Below the pieces are notes generated by a model. It did not search any database, had not been told where the DNA came from, and saw nothing but the letters and a program-made list of their open reading frames with translations. Both the position numbers and the translations under genes were made by a program. A DNA stretch of 64,000 nucleotides. It comes from Bifidobacterium sp. (GTDB lineage: Bacteria; Actinomycetota; Actinomycetes; Actinomycetales; Bifidobacteriaceae). The stretch is from positions 1 through 64,000 of the forward strand of contig JALCNP010000005.1 of assembly GCA_022649135.1 (NCBI GenBank), read 5' to 3'. Shown here piece after piece: positions 8,203 to 16,242 of the stretch. The first letter of the stretch is position 1; each line of letters begins with the position of its first letter.

Positions 8203-9057
8203 CTACTCGGCATCGTCGAGTTCGTCGAGTTCCTTGAAGCGTCTGTTGATGTCCTCTATGCGGCTCTCTGTCTGGTTCGTGGCGGCGACCCTGCTCTGTG
8301 CGAGGGATGCCACGCTGTCTGCGATCAGCGCGATGACGCTGAAGGCCGCCGTATAGCTCGACAGTATTCTCGAGTTCAGATCGATCTGGATGAATTGCGT
8401 GGCGGCGGACTGCGCCGTTCGGCGCACGGTCGAGTCGCCGATCATCAGAGTGGGCACGTCGTGGTCCCGCAGCGAGGAGACGATTCGGGGGAGGACTCGC
8501 ATGCGCCGTCTTGCGGCGAAGACGACGGCGTAGTCATGGGGGGTCAGTGACGCCAGCTCCTCCGCGATGCTCTGTCCCGGAAGCGGGCATACGGTGACGT
8601 CGTCTCTGGATTGAACAAGCTGTTCCCTGAGATGCAGCGCGAGTGGATAGTTGTTTCGGTATCCTATGACGCAGACCCGTCGGGCCCCGAGGATCCCGTG
8701 GGAGATGGAGCCGAGCTGGCGTGCGGTGATGCCGGCATAGGTGTTTGTCAGGCTTTCCACGTCGCGAAGCAGCTGATCCTGTGCGGGGTCCTTGGGAGTC
8801 GTCGCCGTGGCCGCGATCTCCGGCGCTCCGGGTTGGTGGTATCGGCGGACGTCCTGCTTGAATTCCGCGGCGCTCGCGTAACCGAGTTTTCTGTAGAGTC
8901 GACTGAGGGTTGGCTGCGACACTCCGCTGAGATGCGACAGCTCGAGGGAATTGTATATGAGCACATCCGTGAGATGGGCGGTGATGAAGTGTGCGGCCTG
9001 CTGTTCGGTGGCGGTCAGAGACCCATGGGCCTGCCGCACTCGTTCGACAACGTTCAT
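8203..9057 (-). CDS. RpiR/MurR-family transcriptional regulator
   Basis: A 284-residue regulator with an N-terminal RpiR HTH (LTATEQQAAHFITAHL, then SHLSGVSQPTLSRLYRKLGY) and a C-terminal SIS domain (RVCVIGYRNNYPLALHLREQL; sugar-phosphate-isomerase fold). I chose the ATG at 9057, which has GGAAGGTGG about 7 nt upstream; an ATG at 9084 lacks one. It is divergent from the allantoin permease gene, and TGAAA/TTTCA-type inverted repeats lie between them. It is therefore the best candidate regulator of the 9410-18948 operon. RpiR proteins usually sense phosphosugars; a purine catabolite as ligand would be an inference. Confidence 0.88.
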   Translation of the reverse strand: MNVVERVRQAHGSLTATEQQAAHFITAHLTDVLIYNSLELSHLSGVSQPTLSRLYRKLGYASAAEFKQDVRRYHQPGAPEIAATATTPKDPAQDQLLRDVESLTNTYAGITARQLGSISHGILGARRVCVIGYRNNYPLALHLREQLVQSRDDVTVCPLPGQSIAEELASLTPHDYAVVFAARRRMRVLPRIVSSLRDHDVPTLMIGDSTVRRTAQSAATQFIQIDLNSRILSSYTAAFSVIALIADSVASLAQSRVAATNQTESRIEDINRRFKELDELDDAE

Positions 9058-9242
9058 ATGGTGTCCACCTTCCCGTTCCTTCATTCATCGTAGTGGATGA
9101 GCGGGTGCGAATCCCGCGTGACGCGCCTTTTCGGGAATGGCGCCGCCTCGGTCATCGGGGTTTTCGTGACATCGATTGGGGCCGCATGCCCCGAGGTGGG
9201 GGCGTCGATGAAATATCCCGTTCATCCATTCGTTTCGAATAG

Positions 9243-9279
9243 GAAATTTCAAAATCGATTGATTGAAACAAATATTTCA
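9243..9279. promoter_or_regulatory. candidate RpiR operators upstream of the allantoin permease
   Basis: Two symmetrical elements occur in the 352-bp divergent gap between the RpiR gene and the permease. GAAATTTC (9243-9250) is a perfect 8-bp palindrome. TGAAA (9264-9268) faces TTTCA (9275-9279) across 6 bp. GAAA/TTTC half-sites are common in RpiR operators, and a related A/T-rich palindrome recurs at 11850-11865. The rest of the gap (9058-9242 and 9280-9409) shows no other gene. Confidence 0.5.
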
Positions 9280-9409
9280 GACCATGGTCACGTCGTTGAC
9301 CAAGATGCCCCGGCACGGCGCACCGACATCCTTCCCGCCCCGTCTCCGCGGCCGCGTGGAAGCGGAAAATCGGGCCGTCCGGCTTCATCCCACACAAGGA
9401 GAGCGCATT

Positions 9410-11005
9410 ATGACCTCAATCACGGCGGAGGAAGAAATCGACCGGACCCGACCGCAGAAGGAACCGCCGCAGAGCGACGGCCGGGCCGACGAGGTCGTCA
9501 TCAAGGAGGGATACGATCCCCGTCTTGCCAACAAGGATCTGGCACCACTCAGAAAGCAGACATGGTCGTGGTACAACATCTTCGCCTTCTGGATGTCGGA
9601 CGTGCACTCCGTCGGGGGGTATGTCACGGCAGGCAGCCTCTTCGCCCTGGGAATCGCCAGCTGGCAGGTTCTTGTGGCGCTTTTGGTGGGAATCGTCATC
9701 GTCCAGGTTTTCGTCAATCTCATCGCCAAGCCCAGCCAGAGAATGGGGGTCCCATTCCCCGTCACGACCCGATTCGTCTTCGGTGTGAAGGGAGCCAACA
9801 TCCCGGCTGTCATACGGGGCATCATCGCCGTCGCCTGGTACGGCGTGCAGACCTTCCTCGCCTCGGAATCCCTGAATGTCATATTCCTGAAATTCATCCC
9901 CTCGTCCCGCGTGCTGGCCACGGACTACTCGTTCCTGGGACTCTCCGCATTGGGGTGGATCTCCTACGGGGTCCTCTGGATCGCCCAGGCATGCGTGTTC
10001 TGGCGGGGAATGGACACCATCCGGACCTTCATCGATTGGGCCGGTCCCGCAGTGTACGCGGTGATGTTCGTGCTTGCCGTCTATCTGGTGGTCCAGGCCG
10101 GAGGCCTCGGCCACATCAACCTCACCCTTTCCTCCGGCGCCCCGCTGGGATTCGTCCGATCGATTCCCGTCATGATCACGGCGGTCGCCCTCGTCGTGTC
10201 GTATTTCGCGGGGCCCATGCTGAACTTCGGCGACTTCTCGAGATACGCCCATACCTATTCGAATGTGAGGAAGGGGAACTTCTGGGGTCTGCCGGTGAAT
10301 TTCCTCGTGTTCTCCCTGCTGACGGTCGTGTGCGCATCGGCGACGGTTCCGGTGTTCGGCAAGCTCATCACCGACCCCATCGCGACGGTGGAGAGGATCG
10401 GGGCGCCGTTCGCGATTCTTCTGGGCGGACTGACCTTCGTCGTCGCAACCGTCGGCATCAACATCGTTGCGAATTTCGTGTCACCCGCATTCGATTTCTC
10501 CCACGTCAATCCCAGAAAGATCAGCTGGCGCACGGGCGGCATGATCGCCGCGGTCGGTTCGGTGGTCATCACTCCCTGGAATTGGTATTCCAACGATCAG
10601 GCGATCCACTACACGCTCGATCTTCTCGGCTCCCTCATCGGCCCCCTGTTCGGCATTCTGATAGCGGGCTACTTCGTGGTGGCACGGCAAAGGGTGAAGG
10701 TCGACGACATCTTCACCATGGACCCCCATGGATTGTATTGGTATCGCAACGGATTCAACCCCAATGCCGTGGCCTCCCTGGTGGTGGCCGGGGTGTTCTC
10801 CGTCGCCAGCGTGATCCTGCCGTCCCCCCTGAAGCAGCTGGGCATGCCGGATATGACGTGGATATCGAATTTCAGCTGGTTTCTGGGTGCGGCGATCGGA
10901 TACGTGGCGTTCGTCTTCCTGGAAAGGCGACATCCGAGGATGCCGCATCTGGAGGCCGGGCAGGCTGGGGTCAGCGATGGCGCCGCCGACGAGGGCGTGC
11001 TGTAA
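9410..11005 (+). CDS. NCS1-family allantoin/hydantoin/nucleobase permease
   Basis: A 531-residue cation symporter of the NCS1 (Mhp1/PucI) family with about twelve membrane segments. Family blocks include WSWYNIFAFWMSDVHSVGGY near helix 1, RFVFGVKGANIPAVIRGI, AWYGVQTFLASESLNVIF, and MLNFGDFSRYAHTYSNV around helix 8. The start at 9410 has AAGGAG 8 nt upstream; the open frame further upstream is not supported. As the first gene of a plus-strand allantoin cluster it most likely imports allantoin. Hydantoin or a nucleobase remains possible because NCS1 specificity cannot be read from these motifs. Confidence 0.9.
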   Translation: MTSITAEEEIDRTRPQKEPPQSDGRADEVVIKEGYDPRLANKDLAPLRKQTWSWYNIFAFWMSDVHSVGGYVTAGSLFALGIASWQVLVALLVGIVIVQVFVNLIAKPSQRMGVPFPVTTRFVFGVKGANIPAVIRGIIAVAWYGVQTFLASESLNVIFLKFIPSSRVLATDYSFLGLSALGWISYGVLWIAQACVFWRGMDTIRTFIDWAGPAVYAVMFVLAVYLVVQAGGLGHINLTLSSGAPLGFVRSIPVMITAVALVVSYFAGPMLNFGDFSRYAHTYSNVRKGNFWGLPVNFLVFSLLTVVCASATVPVFGKLITDPIATVERIGAPFAILLGGLTFVVATVGINIVANFVSPAFDFSHVNPRKISWRTGGMIAAVGSVVITPWNWYSNDQAIHYTLDLLGSLIGPLFGILIAGYFVVARQRVKVDDIFTMDPHGLYWYRNGFNPNAVASLVVAGVFSVASVILPSPLKQLGMPDMTWISNFSWFLGAAIGYVAFVFLERRHPRMPHLEAGQAGVSDGAADEGVL

Positions 11006-11093
11006 TCCGCGCCGACCGTGGGGTGAAATCCTCGCCCCACGGGAATGAACGCGGGGAACGAACGCAGGGAACGGCGGGAGAGTGTGACGAATT

Positions 11094-11855
11094 ATGCGCA
11101 TGATGGTTATCAACCCCAACACCACGATGTCGATGACTGATTCGATCGGCCGTGCCGCCCGTGCGGCCGTCGGCCCGGATGTTCGTGTGGAGGCGGTGAG
11201 TCCCGGCATGGGTCCTGTCTCCATCGAAGGGCATTACGACGAGGTGCTGGCATCCGTCGGGGTGGTCGACGAGGTCCGGCGGGGCGAGGCTTGTGGTGTG
11301 GACGCTTTTGTGATCGCCTGTTTCGGGGACCCGGGGTTGCAGGCCGCCCGTGAGCTGGCGTCGGGGCCGGTGGTCGGCGTTGCCGAGGCTGCTTTTCGCG
11401 CCGCCGGTTTCGCCGGACGGTCCTTCGCGATAGTCACGACGCTCGGCAGAACGCTGGGCCGGGCCCGCGACCTTGTTGCGGAGTATGGCTGTGAACGTCA
11501 GTGCGTGGCATACCGCGCCTGCGAGGTGCCGGTTCTCGGACTGGAGGACGATGAAGGGGACGCGTATATGGCGCTGGAGGCGGAATGCGACGACGTGCTC
11601 CGCTCGACGGACGCGGATGCCATTGTGCTGGGGTGCGCGGGGATGGCCAAGCTGTGCGGGCGTCTGGCGGATCATCTTGCCGTTCCCGTCATCGATGGCG
11701 TGGCGGCCGGGGCGGCTTTCGCCGAGGGGCTTGTGCGCATCGGTATGCATACGGGTAAGCGGCGTGAGTTCGCCAGACCCATCGCCAAGCCGGTTCGCGG
11801 TCTCCTGTCCGGTTTCTCCCTGGAGGAACTTCCCGGGGGAAGGCGAAGAAATTGA
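11094..11855 (+). CDS. allantoin/hydantoin racemase (HpxA/HyuA-type)
   Basis: A 253-residue Asp/Glu/hydantoin-racemase family enzyme. It has two catalytic Cys in the expected symmetrical positions: ACFGDPG in the first half and VLGCAGM in the second. The N-terminus (MVINPNTT) and the RSFAIVTTLGRT strand are typical of the HyuA/HpxA group. It would interconvert (R)- and (S)-allantoin so that allantoinase can use both. A GGGAGAG ribosome-binding site lies about 12 nt upstream. The neighbouring allantoinase and allantoate amidohydrolase favour allantoin over other hydantoins. Confidence 0.9.
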   Translation: MRMMVINPNTTMSMTDSIGRAARAAVGPDVRVEAVSPGMGPVSIEGHYDEVLASVGVVDEVRRGEACGVDAFVIACFGDPGLQAARELASGPVVGVAEAAFRAAGFAGRSFAIVTTLGRTLGRARDLVAEYGCERQCVAYRACEVPVLGLEDDEGDAYMALEAECDDVLRSTDADAIVLGCAGMAKLCGRLADHLAVPVIDGVAAGAAFAEGLVRIGMHTGKRREFARPIAKPVRGLLSGFSLEELPGGRRRN

Positions 11856-11865
11856 ATTTTCAATT
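11850..11865. promoter_or_regulatory. 16-bp perfect palindrome before the aminotransferase gene
   Basis: AATTGAATTTTCAATT is a perfect 16-bp palindrome that overlaps the stop codon of the racemase gene. A further GAAA...TTTC pair lies just downstream (11868-11889). The 120-bp gap to the aminotransferase start would allow an internal promoter. Its TTGAA/TTCAA half-sites resemble the GAAA/TTTC elements in front of the permease gene, so the same RpiR regulator could bind both. This is inference. Confidence 0.45.
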
Positions 11866-11976
11866 CAGAAACTTTTGGATAATAAATTTCAGTATATCCG
11901 ACGTCCGACCGAGGCGTGAACAACACGCGACCCGGCCGCAGGCGCCACCACGACAATGCGGATGGAGAAAACGCAG

Positions 11977-13290
11977 ATGGAGAAACCACGGATGGCAGCA
12001 ATGACAGTCGGCGGCGCACGGCATGACGGCAGTGCGATCGAACCGCTTAATCCCCCCCACCGTCTGCTGATGGCACCCGGGCCGGTCAACGTCGACCCGC
12101 GGGTGCTTTCGGCCATGGCCAAACCGACCGTCGGCCAGTTCGATCCTTATATGTTCACGGTTATGGAAGACGTGCAGCGCATGTTCCGCATCATCTTCAA
12201 GACGGGCAATGAGCAGACGATGGTGGTGGACGGAACGTCCCGATCGGCGATCGAGGCCGCGCTGGTCTCCGTCCTCGCTCCGGAGGACGACGTCCTCGTG
12301 TGCTGCGCCGGCCGTTTCGGGCTCCTGCTCAAGGAGATCGCCGAACGATGCGGCGCGCGGGTGCATGTGATTACGAAACCGTGGGGGGAGGTTTTCACGC
12401 CTGAAGAGATCGAGACGGCCATAAGGCGCACGCGCCCCGCGCTCGTGGCCACGGTGCATGGGGACACGTCCACCACGATGCTTCAGCCCCTTGAAGGTCT
12501 CGGCGAGATGTGCCACCGTTATGGGGCCCTTCTCTACACCGATGCGACGGCCTCCCTGGTGGGCAACGATCTGAGAACGGACGAATGGGGCGTCGACATC
12601 GTGAGCACGGGCATGCAGAAATGCCTCGGCGGCCCCTCGGGCATGGCGCCGATCACGGTTTCCGACCGCGCCGTGGCGGTAATGGAGCGGCGCAAAAGCA
12701 TAGAGGCCGGTGTGGCTGCCGATGCCCGGGAAATCGGTTCGAAACGCATCCGCAGCAATTACTTCGACCTTCCCCAGATCTTCGACTACTGGGGACCGCG
12801 TCATCTCAACCATCACACCGAAGCGACCCACATGCTCTACGCAGTGCATGAGGCCGCGAGAATCGTCGTTGACGAGGGCGTGGACCGCGCCATCGAGCGC
12901 CATCGTCTCAACGGCTGCGCCATGGCCGCCGCCCTGAGCGCCATGGGACTGGAGCTGTTCGGCAACCAGCGCAACCGCATGAACGATGTGATCGGGGTCG
13001 TGATACCTCAGGGGGTTCAGGATTCCCGGATACGGGCGGATCTGCTGGAAGACTTCTCCGTCGAGATAGCCTCGTCCTTCGGGCCCCTGCAGGGCAGGAT
13101 ATGGCGTATCGGGGTCATGGGCTGCAACGCCCGCAAGGACGCCGTGCTCACCACCGCGGCCGCACTGGGGACGGTGCTGGGGCGCAGCGGCGTGCAGGTG
13201 CACACCGAGGATGGGATCCGCGCCGCCCTTGACGTGTATGCAAGTCAGGGTCAACCCTCCGCCGAGATGAACGGGAGGGACGCGCGATGA
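11977..13290 (+). CDS. pucG: (S)-ureidoglycine-glyoxylate aminotransferase (PucG-type)
   Basis: A class V PLP-dependent aminotransferase of about 437 residues. The N-terminal block MAPGPVNVDPRVLSAM, the PLP-contact HGDTSTTMLQPL and the Schiff-base Lys215 in STGMQKCLGGPSG match the PucG/AGT family. PucG transfers the amino group of (S)-ureidoglycine to glyoxylate, giving oxalurate and glycine. No ureidoglycine aminohydrolase (AllE) gene is visible, which fits this route. The start is ambiguous because ATGGAGAAA is repeated; I use 11977 (GGAG 9 nt upstream), with 11956 and 11992 as alternatives. The stop overlaps the next gene as ATGA. Confidence 0.88.
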   Translation: MEKPRMAAMTVGGARHDGSAIEPLNPPHRLLMAPGPVNVDPRVLSAMAKPTVGQFDPYMFTVMEDVQRMFRIIFKTGNEQTMVVDGTSRSAIEAALVSVLAPEDDVLVCCAGRFGLLLKEIAERCGARVHVITKPWGEVFTPEEIETAIRRTRPALVATVHGDTSTTMLQPLEGLGEMCHRYGALLYTDATASLVGNDLRTDEWGVDIVSTGMQKCLGGPSGMAPITVSDRAVAVMERRKSIEAGVAADAREIGSKRIRSNYFDLPQIFDYWGPRHLNHHTEATHMLYAVHEAARIVVDEGVDRAIERHRLNGCAMAAALSAMGLELFGNQRNRMNDVIGVVIPQGVQDSRIRADLLEDFSVEIASSFGPLQGRIWRIGVMGCNARKDAVLTTAAALGTVLGRSGVQVHTEDGIRAALDVYASQGQPSAEMNGRDAR

Positions 13291-14621
13291 GCGGCGTGCG
13301 GGAGACCGGGCCGCAGGACTGGGCGGTCCGCGCGGCCGCGGAGATCATGGATCGCTGTGACAGGCTCGCCGGCATCAGCGATATGGAATCGGGGATCGAA
13401 CGGACCTACCTGTCCCCCCGGATGGCCGACGCGTACGAGCTTGCCGGCGGATGGATGCGAGAGGCGGGGCTGGACGTCCATGTCGATCCGGCGGGCAATC
13501 TCGTCGGACGGGTGGAGGGAAGCCGGCCGGGCCTGCCCGCACTGGTCCTCGGATCCCATCTCGACACGGTTCCCGACGCCGGGAGATACGACGGGATCCT
13601 CGGCGTCGTGACCTCGATCCATGTCGTCTCCCATCTCATCGACTCCTCGATCACCGCGCGGCTGCCCTTCGCGATAGAGGTCGTGGCCTTCGGGGACGAG
13701 GAAGGTGCGCGCTTCGGCGCGACCCTTCTCGGGTCCTCGGGCTTCGCAGGCTGCTGGAACCCCGGCTGGATGGATCTTCGGGACCGTGACGGGGTCAGCA
13801 TGCGCCAGGCGTTCCATGATTTCGGCCTTGACCCGGATCGCGTCGAGGACGCCGCACGCACTCGCGATCAGGTCATGGGCTACCTGGAGCTGCATATCGA
13901 GCAGGGGCCGATACTGGAGCAGCGCGACAGGGCTCTGTCCTCGGTGAGCTCCATCGCGGCCGCCGCCCGCTACATGATCGAGGTTCGTGGCGAATCCAGA
14001 CATATCGCCACCCCCTATGACCTGCGCGAGGATGCGCTGACCGCCGCCGCGCAGATGATCGTGGCCGTTGATTCGATCAGCCGCGTCGCCGGAACGCGCG
14101 CGAACGTGGGTGAGATAGCGGCGGAGCCGGGCGGGGTGAATGTCATTGCGGGGAAGACCGTGTTCAGCCTCGACGTGCGTGCCGGGACCAATGCGCAGCG
14201 GGATGCGGTGTTCGACCGGATCTGGGAGGCGTTCGACGACATCTGCACCCAACGGTCGGTGACCGTGACGAAGAGGCGTATTCATCAGGCGGATGCCGTG
14301 CGGTGCGACGATTTTCTCCGCGGGTGCATCGACAGCGGGATCGAGGGCGCGGAGAGGAAACCGGCCTTCGGTCTCATCAGTTTCCCGGGCCATGACGGGA
14401 TGGCCGTGGCCCATGCGCTTCCCATAGCAATGCTGTACGTTCGCTGCGCAAACGGCATCAGTCACAGTCCCCTCGAATCCGTAAGACAGGACGATGTCGC
14501 CTATGGGGCCGATGCCTTCGCACGCGCCGTCGTCGCCGTGGCGGATCGACTGGGGGCCGTCGGCGATCTCGCACACGCCGCGACCGGGCTGTCCGCGGAT
14601 CCGCTCGGCACATCGGCCTGA
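13287..14621 (+). CDS. allC: allantoate amidohydrolase (M20 family)
   Basis: A 444-residue metal-dependent amidohydrolase that would convert allantoate to ureidoglycine, ammonia and CO2. M20/AllC motifs are intact: GSHLDTVPDAGRYDG, FGDEEGARFG, ELHIEQGP, GHDGMAVAHA and NGISHSPLE. The usual lid-domain block (of the form GxxxHAGTTPM) is altered to GESRHIATPYD; its His is kept but the AGTTPM part is not. This may change substrate preference. The ATGA overlap with the aminotransferase indicates coupled translation. N-carbamoyl-amino-acid hydrolase is the main alternative, but the context favours allantoate. Confidence 0.87.
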   Translation: MSGVRETGPQDWAVRAAAEIMDRCDRLAGISDMESGIERTYLSPRMADAYELAGGWMREAGLDVHVDPAGNLVGRVEGSRPGLPALVLGSHLDTVPDAGRYDGILGVVTSIHVVSHLIDSSITARLPFAIEVVAFGDEEGARFGATLLGSSGFAGCWNPGWMDLRDRDGVSMRQAFHDFGLDPDRVEDAARTRDQVMGYLELHIEQGPILEQRDRALSSVSSIAAAARYMIEVRGESRHIATPYDLREDALTAAAQMIVAVDSISRVAGTRANVGEIAAEPGGVNVIAGKTVFSLDVRAGTNAQRDAVFDRIWEAFDDICTQRSVTVTKRRIHQADAVRCDDFLRGCIDSGIEGAERKPAFGLISFPGHDGMAVAHALPIAMLYVRCANGISHSPLESVRQDDVAYGADAFARAVVAVADRLGAVGDLAHAATGLSADPLGTSA

Positions 14622-14698
14622 TCTCCGGATTCCGGTGCCCCATCATCGCGAGCCGGTCGTTCCATCGGCTCCCATCCATCCGACGAAAGGTCGTCATT

Positions 14699-16084
14699 GT
14701 GGAAACGATAATCAGTCAACAAAGCACCGGTGCGCGCGTCGATCGTGAGCCCGCGGACGATCTGGTCATTCGGGGCAGGGCCTTCGTCGGCGGAGCCTTC
14801 GTCGACGCGGCCGTCGGGATCCGCGGCGAACGGATCGGCGCCGTACTCGCGGACCCGGGTGCGGAGGTTCATGCCGGCACAGAGATCAGACTGCGCCCCG
14901 ATGAGGTCCTGATCCCGGGCATCGTGGACACGCATGTGCACATCAACGAGCCGGGGCGCACCGAATGGGAAGGCTTCGATCATGCCACAAGGGCGGCGGC
15001 CGCAGGCGGTGTGACGACGGTGATCGACATGCCGCTGAACAGCAATCCCCCTACGCTGAGCGTCGATGCCCTGGATCTCAAGCGCCATGCCGCCGCCACA
15101 CAGACGTATACGCAGCTGGGCTTCTGGGGAGGCGTCGATGCCACCAACCTCGGGGGGCTCGAGGAACTCTGGCGGGCCGGGGTGTTCGGATTCAAATGCT
15201 TTCTCTCGCCCAGCGGCGTCGATGAGTACGGCTCCCTGAGCTATGCCGGCCTTGAGAGGGCCATGCGCGAGATCGCCGGTTTCGGCGGCCTGCTCATCAT
15301 CCACGCCGAGGACCCCGGCGAGCTGGCGGCCGTGCGTCGCCCCATCGGACGAACCTACCGCAGCTTCGCCGATTCACGACCCGCCGTCAGCGAGGCCAGG
15401 GCGGTCGAACGGGTGATGGACCTCGTGCGTGAGACCGGGTGCCGCACGCACATCCTCCACGTGTCGAGTGCGCGCAGCGTGCGCGCCATAGCGCGGGCGA
15501 AGGAGGAGCGGCTGCCCGTGAGCGCCGAGACCTGCCCGCATTATCTCACGCTGGATTGCGACCACATCCCCGATGGCGACACCTCGTACAAATGCTGCCC
15601 CCCGATACGAGACGTGCATGAGCAGGACGCCCTGTGGCAGGGCCTTGCCGACGGCACTCTGGACATCGTCGTCACGGACCATTCCCCGACCACGGCAGCC
15701 ATGAAGTCGGGAACGCTCGCAACCGCGTGGGGAGGCGTTTCGAGCCTGCAGGTAGGTTTCAGGGCCGTGCTCACCCAGGCACGGCGACGTGGATTCGGGC
15801 TTGCCGACGTTCTTGGATGGATGAGCGTGAACACGTCCCGTTTCGCGGGTCTCGAGGACAGGGGAGGCATTGAGGTCGGGAAGCGGGCCGACCTGGCGGT
15901 AATCGCACCCGACGCCTCTTTCGTTGTGGATGCCGCGCGGCTGGAAAGCCGCAACCCGATAAGCGCTTTCGACGGCATGACCGTCAACGGGGTGATACGA
16001 CGTACGCTTGTCGGCGGAGCCGAGCCGCACGCCGATGCGGGGAATCTGATAGTCAGACCCTGGCGTGCCGTCTCGACGTCATGA
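14699..16084 (+). CDS. allB: allantoinase
   Basis: A 461-residue cyclic amidohydrolase that opens the allantoin ring to allantoate. Two-metal-site residues are visible: HVHINEPG (His79 and His81), the carboxylated-Lys motif GFKCFLSPSGVDEYG (Lys166), IIHAEDP, ILHVSSA and the catalytic VVTDHSP. The length suits the AllB family (about 450). Translation starts at GTG with GAAAGG 8 nt upstream. Dihydropyrimidinase and hydantoinase are relatives, but PSGVDEYG-type motifs and the gene context support allantoinase. Confidence 0.9.
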   Translation: METIISQQSTGARVDREPADDLVIRGRAFVGGAFVDAAVGIRGERIGAVLADPGAEVHAGTEIRLRPDEVLIPGIVDTHVHINEPGRTEWEGFDHATRAAAAGGVTTVIDMPLNSNPPTLSVDALDLKRHAAATQTYTQLGFWGGVDATNLGGLEELWRAGVFGFKCFLSPSGVDEYGSLSYAGLERAMREIAGFGGLLIIHAEDPGELAAVRRPIGRTYRSFADSRPAVSEARAVERVMDLVRETGCRTHILHVSSARSVRAIARAKEERLPVSAETCPHYLTLDCDHIPDGDTSYKCCPPIRDVHEQDALWQGLADGTLDIVVTDHSPTTAAMKSGTLATAWGGVSSLQVGFRAVLTQARRRGFGLADVLGWMSVNTSRFAGLEDRGGIEVGKRADLAVIAPDASFVVDAARLESRNPISAFDGMTVNGVIRRTLVGGAEPHADAGNLIVRPWRAVSTS

Positions 16085-16242
16085 TGCGCCAGGCCGTACT
16101 GTAGTGGATATCGACTGCGACCAAGGGCTGCGGCGAGAGCGGGTGCGCTCCGCAGGCGCGCCTGCGAAGGCCATCCGGCCGCCCGGACGTCTGGATGCAC
16201 TGTGGGCGTGGGCCACAGGAGAGTGGACGGAGGAAAGGTCTT

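Noticed and set aside
9097-11103. A 668-codon open frame on the plus strand overlapping the permease
   Set aside because: It is a high-GC shadow frame rich in Arg, Pro and Gly with no family motifs; the overlapping NCS1 permease has clear homology and a ribosome-binding site.
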